Position numbers and translations under genes: made by a program. Positions 1-10,337 of a DNA stretch of 64,000 bases are shown piece after piece. Within the stretch, counting starts at the first letter, position 1; each line of letters opens with the position of its first letter. The DNA lies in contig CAWAMV010000004.1 in assembly GCA_963783195.1 (NCBI GenBank), positions 992,001 through 1,056,000 on the forward strand. The letters run 5' to 3'. This DNA is from Croceibacterium_B sp963783195 (GTDB taxonomy: Bacteria > Pseudomonadota > Alphaproteobacteria > Sphingomonadales > Sphingomonadaceae). Below the pieces are notes generated by a model. The model was not told the DNA's origin. It searched no databases and worked only from the letters and a program-made list of their open reading frames with translations.

Positions 1-210
1 GATCGCCGGATTAAGCCACTGGTCGCGCATGGCGATCGTGGTCGCTGACGGCGGGAACTGCTGCGCCCACTTCGCCTCTGCCACGGGAGCGGCGCCCGTT
101 TGCGCGACCCCCGGCCCGGCAGTGTTGGCGCAACCGGCGAGAGGGACCGCGCAGCAGGCCACGACCGCGGCGAGAGCGCCTGCGAAAGGCGACCGGAAGG
201 ATGCGCGCAT
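1..210 (-). CDS. Putative lipoprotein, 3' part beyond window edge
   Basis: This is the first 70 codons of a minus-strand gene whose 3' end lies outside the window. It begins with ATG at 208-210, giving MRASFRSPFAG followed by a hydrophobic stretch and the lipobox L-A-G-C, so the product is probably a secreted lipoprotein anchored through Cys27. After the lipobox comes an Ala/Gly/Pro-rich linker. The start overlaps the TGA stop of the upstream GMC oxidoreductase by one base (TGATG), which suggests translational coupling and a shared operon. The visible part carries no recognisable domain, so function is unknown. Confidence 0.6.
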   Translation of the reverse strand, partial: MRASFRSPFAGALAAVVACCAVPLAGCANTAGPGVAQTGAAPVAEAKWAQQFPPSATTIAMRDQWLNPAI

Positions 211-1868
211 CAGGCCGCCGCCGCGTCGCGGGCGTCGGCCAGGACCATCTCGGCACCCTTTTCGGCGATCATGATCGTCGGCGCGTTGGTATTGCCGCTG
301 GTGATCTTGGGGAACACGGAGGCGTCGATCACGCGCAAGTTCTCGACCCCGCGGACCTTGAGCTCGGGCGAAAGCGGGAAGCGATCGTCGCCCATCGCAA
401 CCGTGCCGACCGGGTGATATACGGTGGCCGAGGCGACCTTGGCATATTCGAACATCGCCTGGTCGGTGTCGCCGAAGGGATCGCCGGCATCGGCCATGTA
501 CTGCCGGATCGCCGGCTGGTTCCAGATCGCGCGGATAACCTTGAGCTGCTCGATTGCCATCTGCTGGTCAATGGGATCCGACAGATAGTTCGGCACAATC
601 CTGGGGTTCACCAAGCCATCGGGCGACTTCGCATGGATGGAGCCGCGCGATTCCGGGCGGAGCTGGCAGGGATTGCTCGCCATGCCGGGTTCCTTTTCGA
701 GCTGCAGCCCCTGGGTGGTCGCCAGCACCTCAAGGTCCATGCTTGCCGCCATCATGTGGATCTGCATGTCGGGGTGTTCGAGCTCGGGCCGGGTCTTTGC
801 GAAGGCACAACCGTGCGCCACCGCCATGCTGAGGATGCCCGTCTTCGCCACCTGGTACTTGGCGATTTCCTTGACCAGGTTGAGCCCGGTCGAGCGGTAA
901 TTGATCGAGTGCCAGTCTTCCTTGAGGCGTGCCTGGCAGCCGATCATAACGTGATCCTGCAGGTTCTCGCCAACCCCCTTGCTCTCATGCACGACCTGGA
1001 CGCCCAGCTCTTGCAGCAACGCGCCTTGCCCGACCCCGCTGATTTCCAGCAGCTTGGGCGATTCGACCGAGCCGGCGGCGAGGATCACTTCACGCGCCGC
1101 CATCACCTTGCGTTTCTCGCCGTGCTGCATGAACTCGACGCCAACCGCCTTCTTTCCTTCGAACAGAATGCGGGTGGTCATCGCGCGTGTCTCGACCAGC
1201 AGGTTTTCGCGCCCCATCGCGGGATGGAGATAGGCATTCGCAGCCGAATGGCGCTTGCCGTTCTTCGCGGTCAACTGGAACCAGGTGACGCCCTCTTGGT
1301 CGCCATCGTTGAGGTCCTCGCGATAGGGCAGTCCGTATTCCTCGCAAGCCTCGATCAATGCGCCGGAAATCGGGTGCTTTTCGGGAAAGTCGGACACGTT
1401 GAGCGGCCCGCCGACACCGTGGGTCTCGCTCTCGCCGCGCTCCTGGTTCTGGGCCTTCTTGAAGTAGGGCACGACTTCGTCCCAGCTCCATCCCCGCGCG
1501 CCCATCTGCGCCCAGCCGTCATAGTCGGCAGCCTGACCACGCACGTAGAGCAAGCCGTTGATCGAGGAAGATCCCCCCAACACCTTGCCCTTGGGCCACT
1601 TGTGCGGCCGGTCGCCGGTGCCGTGATCGCTTTCGGTGTCGTAGAGCCAGTTGACCTTCGGATCGTTCAGCGTCTTGCCGAAGCCGATGGGGGTCTGGAT
1701 CATCATGTTGGACCAGAACTGGCCCGGTTCCTTGAGCGGGCGATCGTCGCCGCCCGCCTCGAGCAGCACGACCTTGTACTTGCCGCCCTCGCTCAGCCGC
1801 GCCGCCAGGACGCAGCCCGCGCTGCCCGCCCCAACGATCACGTAATCTGCATAAAGGTCCGCTGCCAT
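210..1868 (-). CDS. GMC family FAD-dependent oxidoreductase (choline dehydrogenase-like)
   Basis: The 552-residue protein is a complete glucose-methanol-choline oxidoreductase, a family that oxidises primary alcohols with FAD. The N-terminal dinucleotide fold GAGSAGCVLAARL sits at about residues 12-24, the GMC signature GGSSSINGLLYVRG near residue 100, and the C-terminal catalytic block VYHPVGTVAMG plus NTNAPTIMIAEKG closes the FAD domain. No signal peptide or cytochrome partner is evident, so it is probably cytoplasmic or loosely membrane associated. The substrate cannot be read from the sequence. Proximity to aromatic-degradation genes suggests an alcohol intermediate of that pathway. It is transcribed away from the DUF3237 gene and is coupled to the lipoprotein downstream. 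Confidence 0.93.
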   Translation of the reverse strand: MAADLYADYVIVGAGSAGCVLAARLSEGGKYKVVLLEAGGDDRPLKEPGQFWSNMMIQTPIGFGKTLNDPKVNWLYDTESDHGTGDRPHKWPKGKVLGGSSSINGLLYVRGQAADYDGWAQMGARGWSWDEVVPYFKKAQNQERGESETHGVGGPLNVSDFPEKHPISGALIEACEEYGLPYREDLNDGDQEGVTWFQLTAKNGKRHSAANAYLHPAMGRENLLVETRAMTTRILFEGKKAVGVEFMQHGEKRKVMAAREVILAAGSVESPKLLEISGVGQGALLQELGVQVVHESKGVGENLQDHVMIGCQARLKEDWHSINYRSTGLNLVKEIAKYQVAKTGILSMAVAHGCAFAKTRPELEHPDMQIHMMAASMDLEVLATTQGLQLEKEPGMASNPCQLRPESRGSIHAKSPDGLVNPRIVPNYLSDPIDQQMAIEQLKVIRAIWNQPAIRQYMADAGDPFGDTDQAMFEYAKVASATVYHPVGTVAMGDDRFPLSPELKVRGVENLRVIDASVFPKITSGNTNAPTIMIAEKGAEMVLADARDAAAA

Positions 1869-1952
1869 GTCGTGCTCCTCTCAATTCGTATTTCCAGGCA
1901 GGCTAGAGCACCGGACACAATCAACAAAGGCCGTCGTGACGGGAGCGGATGG

Positions 1953-2414
1953 ATGATCAAGCCGGAACTGGAATTCGTTTACGAGGCGGGGGGCGAACTC
2001 GAGGCCCCGCGCGAGATCGGCCGGGTGGTCGACGGCCAGCGGCGGATCATCCCGATCAAGTCAGGCGGATACGTCAAGGGACCTCGCATCAGCGGCAAGC
2101 TCATGGGCAACAGCGCCGACTGGCAGCTTACGCGGCCCGACGGAGTCACGGTGGCAGACGCGATCTACGCTATCGAAACCGACGATGGCACGCTGATCCA
2201 GATCCGGAACAGGGGCCTGCGCCACGGACCCGACGACGTGATGGCCCGGCTCCGTCGCGGCGAGGATGTCGATCCTGCTGAATATTACTTCCGGACGGTG
2301 CCGGAATTCATCGCTCCCGAAGGCCCGTACGACTGGCTGAACAAGTCGATCTTCATCTGTTCGGGCGCGCGCTACGCCAGCAGCATCAAGCTGTGGGTCT
2401 GGCGGGTGCTTTAG
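1953..2414 (+). CDS. DUF3237 domain protein
   Basis: The 153-residue protein matches the DUF3237 family: an N-terminal LEFVYEAGGEL block, a central GPRISGKLMGNSADW loop typical of the family, and a YYFRTVPEF block before the C terminus. DUF3237 proteins are small beta-barrel-like proteins of unknown activity that often lie beside aromatic or terpenoid catabolic genes. ATG at 1953 is chosen because GGGAG lies about 8 bases upstream; the same frame stays open far upstream but antisense to the GMC gene. It is divergent from the GMC gene with about 84 bases between them, which should hold both promoters. Confidence 0.82.
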   Translation: MIKPELEFVYEAGGELEAPREIGRVVDGQRRIIPIKSGGYVKGPRISGKLMGNSADWQLTRPDGVTVADAIYAIETDDGTLIQIRNRGLRHGPDDVMARLRRGEDVDPAEYYFRTVPEFIAPEGPYDWLNKSIFICSGARYASSIKLWVWRVL

Positions 2415-2415
2415 C

Positions 2416-2877
2416 TCAGAACAGCGAGCCGGCGCTCGAGCCGAGCAGAATAGCAGGCAGGAAGCCCAGCGCCGTGGCGGCGACGAACGAACGGGATCGG
2501 ACCGGCGAGAGCGCGCTGCCGGCGGTCACGAGGAAGTGCGGCACGCCCATGACGCGCAGACCGGCGACATAAAGAAAGCCGCGCTTTGCAAAATGCTGTT
2601 CGAGCGGGGCAAGTCGCGCTCCCCAGCGCGCATGGACGCGCTCACGCAGCAGGTGACGTGAAGCCAGGAACAGCAGGTGGCTGCCAATCACCGCACCGAC
2701 AAAAACCGCCGCCCCTCCGAGAAGGCCAAGCAGCGCGCCCGACGACAGCGACAAAGGCAGGATCGTGCCTGGCACGCAGAACGCGATGAGCGCGGCGGTC
2801 AGCCCGCAGAGCACGATGGCGAGCAAGGCTTCGCTGGCGAACAGCGCCTGAAGTCCGGCAACAAGGTCAGCAATCAT
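2416..2877 (-). CDS. Small VTT/DedA-type membrane protein
   Basis: The 153-residue protein is almost entirely hydrophobic, with about four membrane segments. The pieces FCVPGTILPLS near residue 35 and RVMGVPHFLVTAGSALSPV near residue 108 resemble the paired re-entrant loops of the VTT (DedA/TVP38) family, whose members are inner-membrane proteins implicated in lipid or metabolite flipping. It is shorter than typical DedA proteins of about 200 residues. It is convergent with the DUF3237 gene (one base apart) and lies downstream of the TonB receptor on the same strand, separated by a hairpin. The substrate is unknown. Confidence 0.7.
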   Translation of the reverse strand: MIADLVAGLQALFASEALLAIVLCGLTAALIAFCVPGTILPLSLSSGALLGLLGGAAVFVGAVIGSHLLFLASRHLLRERVHARWGARLAPLEQHFAKRGFLYVAGLRVMGVPHFLVTAGSALSPVRSRSFVAATALGFLPAILLGSSAGSLF

Positions 2878-2896
2878 CGGGGGGAGAACCTCATGT

Positions 2897-2931
2897 CCGG
2901 GTAACCGAGCGCAGGAGTGCTCGGTTCCCGG
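2897..2931. terminator. Hairpin between TonB receptor and DedA-like gene
   Basis: An 8-bp perfect stem AACCGAGC / GCTCGGTT with an 8-base loop is extended by CCGGG / CCCGG across a one-base bulge. It follows the receptor stop on the minus strand. There is no strong T-run, so it may act as a weak terminator or an mRNA 3'-end stabiliser rather than a classical intrinsic terminator. Confidence 0.4.
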
Positions 2932-2968
2932 TGCATGAGATGACCGGCACGACGCGCGCGCCGATCCG

Positions 2969-5960
2969 TTACATCTTTACGCGAGCGCCGATACGGAAGT
3001 ACCGCCCGAGCGTGTCGAAGTAGACGGGGTTGGTGTAGAACTGCGTTTCCGGTGCGGCCGGGGGGGCCTTGTCGAACAGGTTGCTGACCGATCCGAAGAC
3101 CTCGTAACGCTTGTCCGAATCCAGCCAGACAGAGGCGAACAGGTTGGTGTAGAACCGGCCGCTCACCTTGTTGTCGCTGATCGAGTTGGGCAGCGTCGTA
3201 GCGTAGTTCGGATCGTCCGGGCCGATGCGCTGGGCATCATAGAGACCCGGCGCGATGTAGCGGCCCTGCAGGGTGACCTGGAAGCGCTGCGCGGTGAAAG
3301 TAGCCGAACCGGTGCGCCGTCCAGTCGGGGGCGGCGAGACCCGCCGATGAGCCGGTCTGGCCTGCGCGGTCGATCACGTCGCCAAGGCTCGCCGTCTCGA
3401 GCTTGTCGACATAGGTCGCCAGCGCCCGCAGCTGGAGCGAATTCTCGCCCATCGGCAGGCGATAGCTCGCTTCGAAATCGATGCCCCTTGCAAGAATGTA
3501 ATCGAGATTGAGCGAGGTGTTGCGCACTTCCGTGATGGCACCTGCGGCATTGCGGGTCACGTAGTTGCAGGCCTGGGCGAACCCGGCAACGCACTTGTCG
3601 ACCAGGAACTGGGCGCCGCCCGGGGCCGTGCCGATGAAGTCCTTGATCTTGATGCGGTAGCCGTCGACCGAGAACTGAAGCCCGTCCAACGCGCCGCGCG
3701 GCTGCAGAATCAAGCCGATCGTCGTGGTGTCCGCCTTCTCCGGATTAAGGTCGATGGAACCGCCCGAAACGATCGAGGGAAAGTTCGTGCTCGGCGCCGC
3801 GCCAAAGCGATTGGTCACCGGGGTGAACGCACTTGCAGAGGCCAGGAACAGCTCGGCGAAGTTGGGCGCCCGGATGTCGCGCGACTGCGTCGCGCGTACA
3901 CGCAACCAGTCGGTCGGCTCGAAGTTCGCGCTGATTTTCCAGGTCGTCGCGTCGAACGAGTTGCTGCGCGAGGCTCGCAAGTAGCTGCCGAAACCACTCG
4001 TCTTGTAGAACGCCTGCCGCAACGCACCGTTGAGGGTGAAGATGTCGGCCACGGGCAGTTCGAGTTCGGCGAAGGCCTCGAACACCTCTGTCTTGCCGTC
4101 GTAATCCGAACCAAAGTTCTGGAAATAGGCATAGAGGTTCGACAGCGGATCGTGCTTTACGTCGATCTTGTCGACGCGATATTCCGCCCCGGTCGCGAAG
4201 CTCAGCGGTGCGCCCAGGATGTCGCCCGCCTCACCGCGGAAGGTGCCGGCGATCACGTGCTGCTCGAGGTTGATGTCCTCCCGCAGCTGATCGTAGATAT
4301 AGGACTTGCCTGCCTCGCCGACGTTGCCGGCGCCGAACAGGTTGATCGGCACGCAGCCCGCCGCCGCTGCCCGCAGGTCGGGGTCGGGGCTGAGGAGGGC
4401 GCGGCAAGTGACCTGCCCGTTGGCCGGGTTCACGACCGCGTCGGCCGCGAAGAAGAATCGCGCGTTTGACTGCGCGATCGTGGCCGGATTGTTGACCGAG
4501 AAGGCTGCCGCGCCGACGACCAGGTTGTTGTCGACCGTCTGAAGGCGATCGGTGCGGCCGTACTGGTAGTAGACGTCCCACGAATACCCGCCGTCGAGAT
4601 CGCCCGAGAGGCCGGTCGTGAAACGATAGGTGTCGGCCTTCGATCGGCTGTAGCCACGCGCCAAGTCGTCGAAAATGCGGCCAAGGTTGAAGGTCGCCGC
4701 AGCCGGGCGTGACAGGCTCGCCGGAGCGGTCGGCTGGGCCGGGGCGGGGAAGCCCGCCACCGTGCGGACAGAAGCGGGGATATAGGGGTTGTCGGCGTAG
4801 ATCGGGATCGTCGAGGAGAAGTAGGCCGCCTGGTAGGTAGCGCCGTCGACATGACCGTAGCTGCCCTCGGCAAACAGTCGCAGGTTGTCGCCCAGGTCCC
4901 AGTCGAGGTGAGCGAAGCCGGTATAACGCTCCACAGGAGCGATCAGGTCGACGTCGGTATAGGTCGGGTAGAGATCGCCGCCGACCTGGCTCAAGCCAGC
5001 AGCGGGGGTACCCGCACGATAGGCCGAGACCGTGCCGTTCGAACCGAATGTGATCGCGCCGGTGCCCAGGCTGTTGGCGATGACATTGCCGAGGCCCGAA
5101 CCATTGTTCAGCCGGGACACGACGCCGCTCGGATTGAAGAACCAGCCCGCGTTGTCGTCGCTGCGGACGTAGTTCGGCAGCCCGTTGTTGGCCGCATAGC
5201 CGACGTTGGTGACCACGGCGCCGACCTTGCACCAGTCGCGCGTGAAGCAGTTGCCCACGCCCTTCTGGTCGGAATACTCGCCGCCGATGACCAGGTGGCC
5301 GGCATCGCCGAGGTTTCCGCCCCAGGCGATGCCGCCGTGCAGGTTCTTGCCGTCGCCTTCACCGGAGAAGCCGTAGTCGGCCTGCGCCTTGAAGCCATTC
5401 AGCTTGGTGTCGAGGATCACGTTCACCACACCCGCGATCGCGTCGGACCCGTAGGCCGCCGAGGCGCCACCGGTGACGACTTCGATCCGGCTGACCAGCG
5501 TGGAAGGGACGAAGTTGAGATCCACTGAGCCTTCGCGCGTCGTCGGCGCGAAACGCCGGCCGTCGACCAGCACGAGGTTGCGGGTCACGCCCAGGCCGCG
5601 CAGGTTCACGATCTGCGCGCCGACGTTGAAGCTCCCGAATCCGTTGGTGGATGGGTTGTTCGACGGGCGGAAGGCGGGAATGTCGGACACCGCTTCGCCC
5701 ACGTTGGTTACCTGGGTCTGTTCGAGCTGTTCGGCACCGAGCACCGTCACGGGCGACGGGGTATCGAAGGTCGAGCGCGCGATGCGCGAACCCGTAACGA
5801 TGATAGTGCTGTTGTCTTCGGCTGCGGATTCGGCCGATGCGTCGGACGCATCGGGAACCGCCTGCGCGGCTGCGGCGGAACCCCAAAAAAGCCCAAGAGC
5901 AATGGAAGCGGCGGCGGCACCCCGGCCGGCGCGCGCGCGAAAATCGCACGTACGTTGCAT
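2969..5960 (-). pseudogene. TonB-dependent receptor, one frameshift near 3300
   Basis: If repaired, this encodes an outer-membrane TonB-dependent receptor of about 996 residues. It has a signal peptide ending near AAAAQA, a TonB-box-like stretch DNSTIIVTGSRIAR, a plug domain (NLRGLGVTRNLVLVDGRRF; GGASAAYGSDAIAGVVN) and a long beta-barrel ending ...DTLGRYFRIGARVKM. The reading frame is lost at about 3300-3306, after APDWTAHRF; shifting by one base restores FTAQRF and continues cleanly to the barrel end. ATG at 5960 is preferred because AGGGAGGA lies just upstream. There is no N-terminal STN signalling domain. Its position beside catabolic genes suggests uptake of the substrate they degrade. 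The break is probably a sequencing insertion, but true inactivation is possible. Confidence 0.85.
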
Positions 5961-6078
5961 TTCAAGATTCCTCCCTGGCCGCCCGGCTTCGGCCGTGGCG
6001 GTCGCGGCTTGTCGTGGGCCGCGATTGGTGCCTAATTGATATCCGCAAATTGGCTTGGCAAGCGAAATCGACAGGAAA

Positions 6079-7618
6079 CTAGGAAATACTGATATCCAGC
6101 AGAGACGGGCCGCTCTGGGTGAACGACCAGCGCAGCGCAGCATCCAGATTTTCCACGCTTTCGACGCGTTTTGCCGCTACGCCATGCCCTTCGGCGATTT
6201 TCACGAAATCGAGACCGGTGAGGTCGCAGCCGGGCACGTGATTCATGCCGAACTCGCCGGAAAAACCCGTCAGGGCCGCGTAGGCCCGATTGTTCATGAT
6301 CAGAAAGCTGACGTTCGCAGCCTCTGCCTTGGCCGCGAACAGGCCCTGAATGGTGTACATTGCCGCCCCGTCGCCGAGAATGGCGATCACCTTGTCGGGC
6401 TGTCCCAGGGCCACGCCGATGCTGCCGGGCAGCGAATAGCCCAGGCCGCCGCTGGCGCAGGAGTAGAAGCCACCCTCGCGCCGGATGGGCAACACGTCGT
6501 GTTCCGGCCCCCGGGCGGTGGGTGCTTCCTCGACGATGACGGCCTCCTTGGGCCGCAGATGGTGGACGCGGCTGAGGACGTATGGTGCATTCATCGCCGG
6601 CTCGGGCGTCTTGTGCTCGAACGACGCGCCGGCGAACTTGCGTGCGTTAACCCGCTCGGCAAGCTGGCCGAGGCCATCGGCGACGTCGCCCAGCACTCCG
6701 CCGCCTCCCGGCAGGGCGGCGATGTGCTGCGGATCGTCCGAGAGGCACATGAGCTTTGCATGTTCTGGCCAATGCGGGCCCGTCCCCTCGACGTGATAGG
6801 TAAAGACCGGCGCGCCCGCGACCAGGATCGCGTCGTGCGGGGAGAGAAGGTCGCGCAGCTGGTCGCGCCATGCCGGCAGGAAGCCGGCGAATTGCGGATG
6901 GTCCTCGGGAAAGCATTCGCGCGCATTATAGGGTGCCGTCCATACGCTTGCGCCGCAGCGCTCGGCGAGGCGGATCGCGCATTCCCAGCCGCCCGCGTTT
7001 GCCACCCCCGTGCCGAGCACAAGCGCAGGATTGCTCGCCCCGTCGATCATCGCGGCAATCCGCTCGATGCCGCGTGGGCGAAGGTACAGCGTTGAGCGTC
7101 ACCTCGGGCAGTGCGGGCATTTCGCATTCACGTTCCCAGTCATCGACCGGGATGGAGATGAAAACCGGGCCCATCGGGGGCGTTAGGGCGGTCACGAAGG
7201 CGCGAACCAGCGCCAGCGGCACATCCTGGGCGCGCGCGGGTTCGACCGAGAACTTCACATAAGGCCGAGGAAACTCGGTCGGCCGCTCTGCGAACAGGAA
7301 CGGATCGTGTGGCAGGATGGAACGCGCCTGTTGTCCAGCGGTGACGACCACCGGGGCGTTGTTCTTCCAGGCGGTGAATAGATTTCCCAGGCTATGCCCG
7401 GTTCCCGCCGCGCTGTGCAGATTGACCAGCGCCGGCTTGCCACTGGAGCGGGCAAAACCGTCCGCCATCCCGACCACGACCGCCTCGTTCAGGCCCATGA
7501 CATAGGGGAACGGCATGCCCTTGAGCATCGGCAGCTCGGTGCTGCCTGGATTGCCGAACAACCGGTCGACTCCGAAATGCTGAAAGACGGCGAAGGCAGC
7601 GTCGCGAACGGTAGGCAC
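6079..7618 (-). pseudogene. Benzoylformate decarboxylase-like ThDP enzyme, frameshifted near 7075
   Basis: The two halves together give a thiamine-diphosphate decarboxylase of about 512 residues, close to benzoylformate decarboxylase (about 528). N-terminal landmarks are GNPGSTE with Ser26, the ThDP-activating Glu45 in GLNEAVVVGMADGFA, and His68 in NLHSAAGTG, matching Ser26, Glu47 and His70 of the Pseudomonas enzyme. The second half has VFTYH (catalytic His281 equivalent) and the GDGAAMY...NN ThDP/Mg motif. Frame is lost after PEVTLNA; one base too many separates it from PRGIERIAAMIDG. Start is GTG at 7618, overlapping the TAG of the upstream MFS gene (TAGTG). Family members decarboxylate aryl-glyoxylates to aldehydes; related activities such as acetolactate synthase-like ones are possible. 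Confidence 0.82.
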
Positions 7619-9246
7619 TAGACGGGTTCTCCTGCGGCGCGGGCGCGGGGGAGGACGGAATCCTCGTCGCGCTGCACGCGGGTTAGGACATAGACGAGGA
7701 TGACGGCGATCACCGGCGCAACCACGTTGATCGAGATGATTGCCTGGCCCAGATCACCGCCGTTGCGATCGGACACGATGCCGACGAAATAAGGCCCCAT
7801 GCCGAGGCCGAGAAGCGTCGAGATGATGATGTAGGTGCTGCTGGCCATGCCGCGCATCCGCGGGAGTACGAGATCGTAGTAGAGCGAATAGATCGGTGGC
7901 AGCCAGAGCGTCAGGATAATGCTGTAGACGCTGAAGCGAAGGTAGAAATTCATCGGATCGGGTGCATTGTAGGTCCAGATGCCGAAGATGGGCGAGATGC
8001 CGAGTGAGGCGAGAGTGAGCCAGACGCGGCCCCTGGCCCCCATCTTCACGGTCATGTAATCGGCCAGCGGTCCCGCGATGACCGGGCCGAGCACTCCGAG
8101 GAATGCGGAAAGCAGGCCGAACTGCAGCCCGGTGGTCGCCTGATCCATGCCATAAGAGCGGATCATGAAGCTGGGCGTGAAGCCCATCACGCCGTAGTTG
8201 ATCGAGGTCTGCAAACCGCCGACGATGAACAACAGCAGCAGGCTGGGCGAGGCCATGACGGCATAGGTCGGCCGGTCGGTTAGCTTGAGCGCCTGAAACA
8301 GGTTGACCACCACGAAGGCGCCGAAACCGACGACGAACCACTGGAGGATGTGCGGATCGATCGTCATCCCAAGCGCCTGCAGCGGCGGGCGCGGGCTGAA
8401 TTCCTGCGTCACGCCGGTCATGATCCAGCAGAACGCGAGGATCGCCGCGAGGCTGCCGAGGTTGATCGTCCACTGCCGCGCCCCGGCATCACGCCGCCAG
8501 AGGTAGTACCAGTTGGCCAGCGGCGTCACCGAACCCAGCACCTCGGCACTGGCCTTGAAAGGGTGCGGGTCGGGTGGGGCTGCGATGCCGTCTACCCCGC
8601 CGCGGACCGGTTCTTTCATGCGGTACAGCATGAAGGCGAGGATGAGGCCTGGCGCCGCAGCCACGAGGAAGGCGAATTGCCAGCCGGAAAAGCCGAACGA
8701 GGCACCGCCCGCGGCGACGCGGGTGTCCCACCACTGCGCGGCGAATCCGCCGATCGCCATCGACAGACCGAGTCCCAGCGCGGTGGCTATGCCCATCGCG
8801 GCCATCGCGGTGCCGCGGCGGCTGCGCGGCCAGGTATCGAATATGATCGAGTTGGCGCCCGGCTGGCTCGCGCCTTCGCCGATCCCGACGCCCAGGCGCG
8901 AGATGGCGAGCAGGGTAAAGCCCTTTGCAAAGGCCGAGAGCCCGGCGAACAGTGACCAGGCGAACAGACAGATGCCGAGCAGTCTCGTGCGCACCCAACC
9001 GTCGACCAACCGGCCCAGCGGCAGCGAGAACAGCGCATAGAACAGGGCGAACACTGTCCCATAGAGCAGGCCGAGCTCTGCATCGCCGATCCCCAGGTCG
9101 GCACGAATGGACGGTGCGAGGATCGAGAGAATCTGCCGGTCGAGCAGGCTCATCATCTGCGCGGAGGCGACCAGGGCCAGCGCGTACCATGCGCCCCTGG
9201 GTACCTTTGCCGCGGGTACTGCCGGGGCTTCTGCTGCGCTGGCCAT
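7618..9246 (-). CDS. MFS transporter, Spinster-like
   Basis: The 542-residue protein is a major facilitator with about 12 membrane segments. The N-terminal half carries LLDRQIL in the first helix and SRLGVGIGEGASQPGANS around helix 4-5, a pattern of the Spinster-like and aromatic-acid-type carriers common in sphingomonads. A hydrophilic loop lies near residues 205-260. It sits between the LigW-type decarboxylase and the benzoylformate-decarboxylase-like gene on the same strand, and its TAG stop overlaps the next start, so it is part of that operon and probably imports the pathway substrate across the inner membrane. ATG at 9246 follows a GAGGGAGAG ribosome-binding region. Confidence 0.9.
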   Translation of the reverse strand: MASAAEAPAVPAAKVPRGAWYALALVASAQMMSLLDRQILSILAPSIRADLGIGDAELGLLYGTVFALFYALFSLPLGRLVDGWVRTRLLGICLFAWSLFAGLSAFAKGFTLLAISRLGVGIGEGASQPGANSIIFDTWPRSRRGTAMAAMGIATALGLGLSMAIGGFAAQWWDTRVAAGGASFGFSGWQFAFLVAAAPGLILAFMLYRMKEPVRGGVDGIAAPPDPHPFKASAEVLGSVTPLANWYYLWRRDAGARQWTINLGSLAAILAFCWIMTGVTQEFSPRPPLQALGMTIDPHILQWFVVGFGAFVVVNLFQALKLTDRPTYAVMASPSLLLLFIVGGLQTSINYGVMGFTPSFMIRSYGMDQATTGLQFGLLSAFLGVLGPVIAGPLADYMTVKMGARGRVWLTLASLGISPIFGIWTYNAPDPMNFYLRFSVYSIILTLWLPPIYSLYYDLVLPRMRGMASSTYIIISTLLGLGMGPYFVGIVSDRNGGDLGQAIISINVVAPVIAVILVYVLTRVQRDEDSVLPRARAAGEPV

Positions 9247-9277
9247 TATCTCTCCCTCTCCCTCTTCCCACTCTCTC

Positions 9278-10333
9278 TCAGAGCTTGAACCAACGTTCTG
9301 CGTTGGTCTGGAAGAACTTCTTCTTTTGATCGGCCGGAATGTCCATGTCGTCCATCCAGACGACCTCTTCGGGAAGATACTGGTAGGGATAGTCCATTGC
9401 GTACATCACGCGGTCCTCGCCCATGACCTCGATCATCAGCTTGATCGCGGGCTCGAACGCCATGCCGCTGTTGGTCGCCAGCACATTGTTGCGCAGATAG
9501 TGGAACAGGTCGTGCTGTAATGGCCTGAGCCGCGGATAGCGGTTCGAACGGACCCCCGCGCGATGCATGTAATCGTGACGGTATATCCAGTAGGGAATCG
9601 CCTCGCACCCGTGGCCGAGCATCAGTTGCAGGCCCGGATAGCGGTCGAAAACCCCGGTCGTCAGCATCCTCAGGCCATGGAACGCTGTTTCCACCCCGAA
9701 GCCGAAGACAGCGCCATCGAGCCCGGCCTCGACCATCGTGCCGATCATCCCGTCCGGCGGCCCCTGCGGGTGGATGTAGAGCGGCAGGTCGAGATCCGCG
9801 CAGGCGCGCAGAATCGGGTCGAACTGCTCCTCGTCAAGGTAGTGGCCGTGGGTGTGGCTGTTGATCTGCACCCCGTGGAAGCCGAGCTCCTCCTTGCCGC
9901 GCCGCAGCTCCTCGGCCGACCACTCGGGATCGAGCGGGGCGACCGCGATTATGCCGTAGAACCGATCGGGGTGCTTCTCGCACGCATCCTTCAACCGATC
10001 GTTGGCGTTGCGCGCGATGCGCTTCGCCTCTTCCGGATCGTGCATCGACTGGGTACCGGGGCTGGTCAGCGCCAGCACCGCCTTGTCGATCCCGGCGTCG
10101 TCCATCGCCTGCAGACGCAGTTCGCCCAGGTCGAGCAGGCGCTCGCGGATGAAGGTCGTGCGCTCGCTGGCGCTGGTGCCGTAGAAACCCCACAGGCTGA
10201 CCGTGCCTTCGTCGGCGCGACCTTCCTTGACCAGTCGCATGATCGCGTCGAGCTGTTCCTGGGTGGCGAAGGCTTCCTCAGTTGCGATGCGCAGGTAACC
10301 GCGATCACCGCCGGTCTTGAGTTCGTGTGTCAT
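9278..10333 (-). CDS. ligW: LigW-type amidohydrolase decarboxylase (5-carboxyvanillate decarboxylase family)
   Basis: The 351-residue protein belongs to the amidohydrolase-superfamily non-oxidative aryl decarboxylases and is closest to sphingomonad LigW, which removes CO2 from 5-carboxyvanillate in lignin-biaryl degradation. The match is position-exact at the known Mn ligands: Glu19 in IATEEAF, His188 in LYIHP and Asp314 in YAMDYPYQY; Arg252 (YRHDYMH) is also present. The C terminus KKKFFQTNAERWFKL is LigW-like. The usual LigX/Y/Z partners are absent here, so the true substrate may be a different ortho-hydroxylated aromatic acid. It lies 4 bases from the end of the aldehyde dehydrogenase upstream in the operon. 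Confidence 0.85.
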   Translation of the reverse strand: MTHELKTGGDRGYLRIATEEAFATQEQLDAIMRLVKEGRADEGTVSLWGFYGTSASERTTFIRERLLDLGELRLQAMDDAGIDKAVLALTSPGTQSMHDPEEAKRIARNANDRLKDACEKHPDRFYGIIAVAPLDPEWSAEELRRGKEELGFHGVQINSHTHGHYLDEEQFDPILRACADLDLPLYIHPQGPPDGMIGTMVEAGLDGAVFGFGVETAFHGLRMLTTGVFDRYPGLQLMLGHGCEAIPYWIYRHDYMHRAGVRSNRYPRLRPLQHDLFHYLRNNVLATNSGMAFEPAIKLMIEVMGEDRVMYAMDYPYQYLPEEVVWMDDMDIPADQKKKFFQTNAERWFKL

Positions 10334-10337
10334 GCCA

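Noticed and set aside
3163..3594. Separate small gene opposite or within the TonB receptor 3' region
   Set aside because: Its frame only makes sense as the continuation of the receptor after the frameshift; the rest is shadow.
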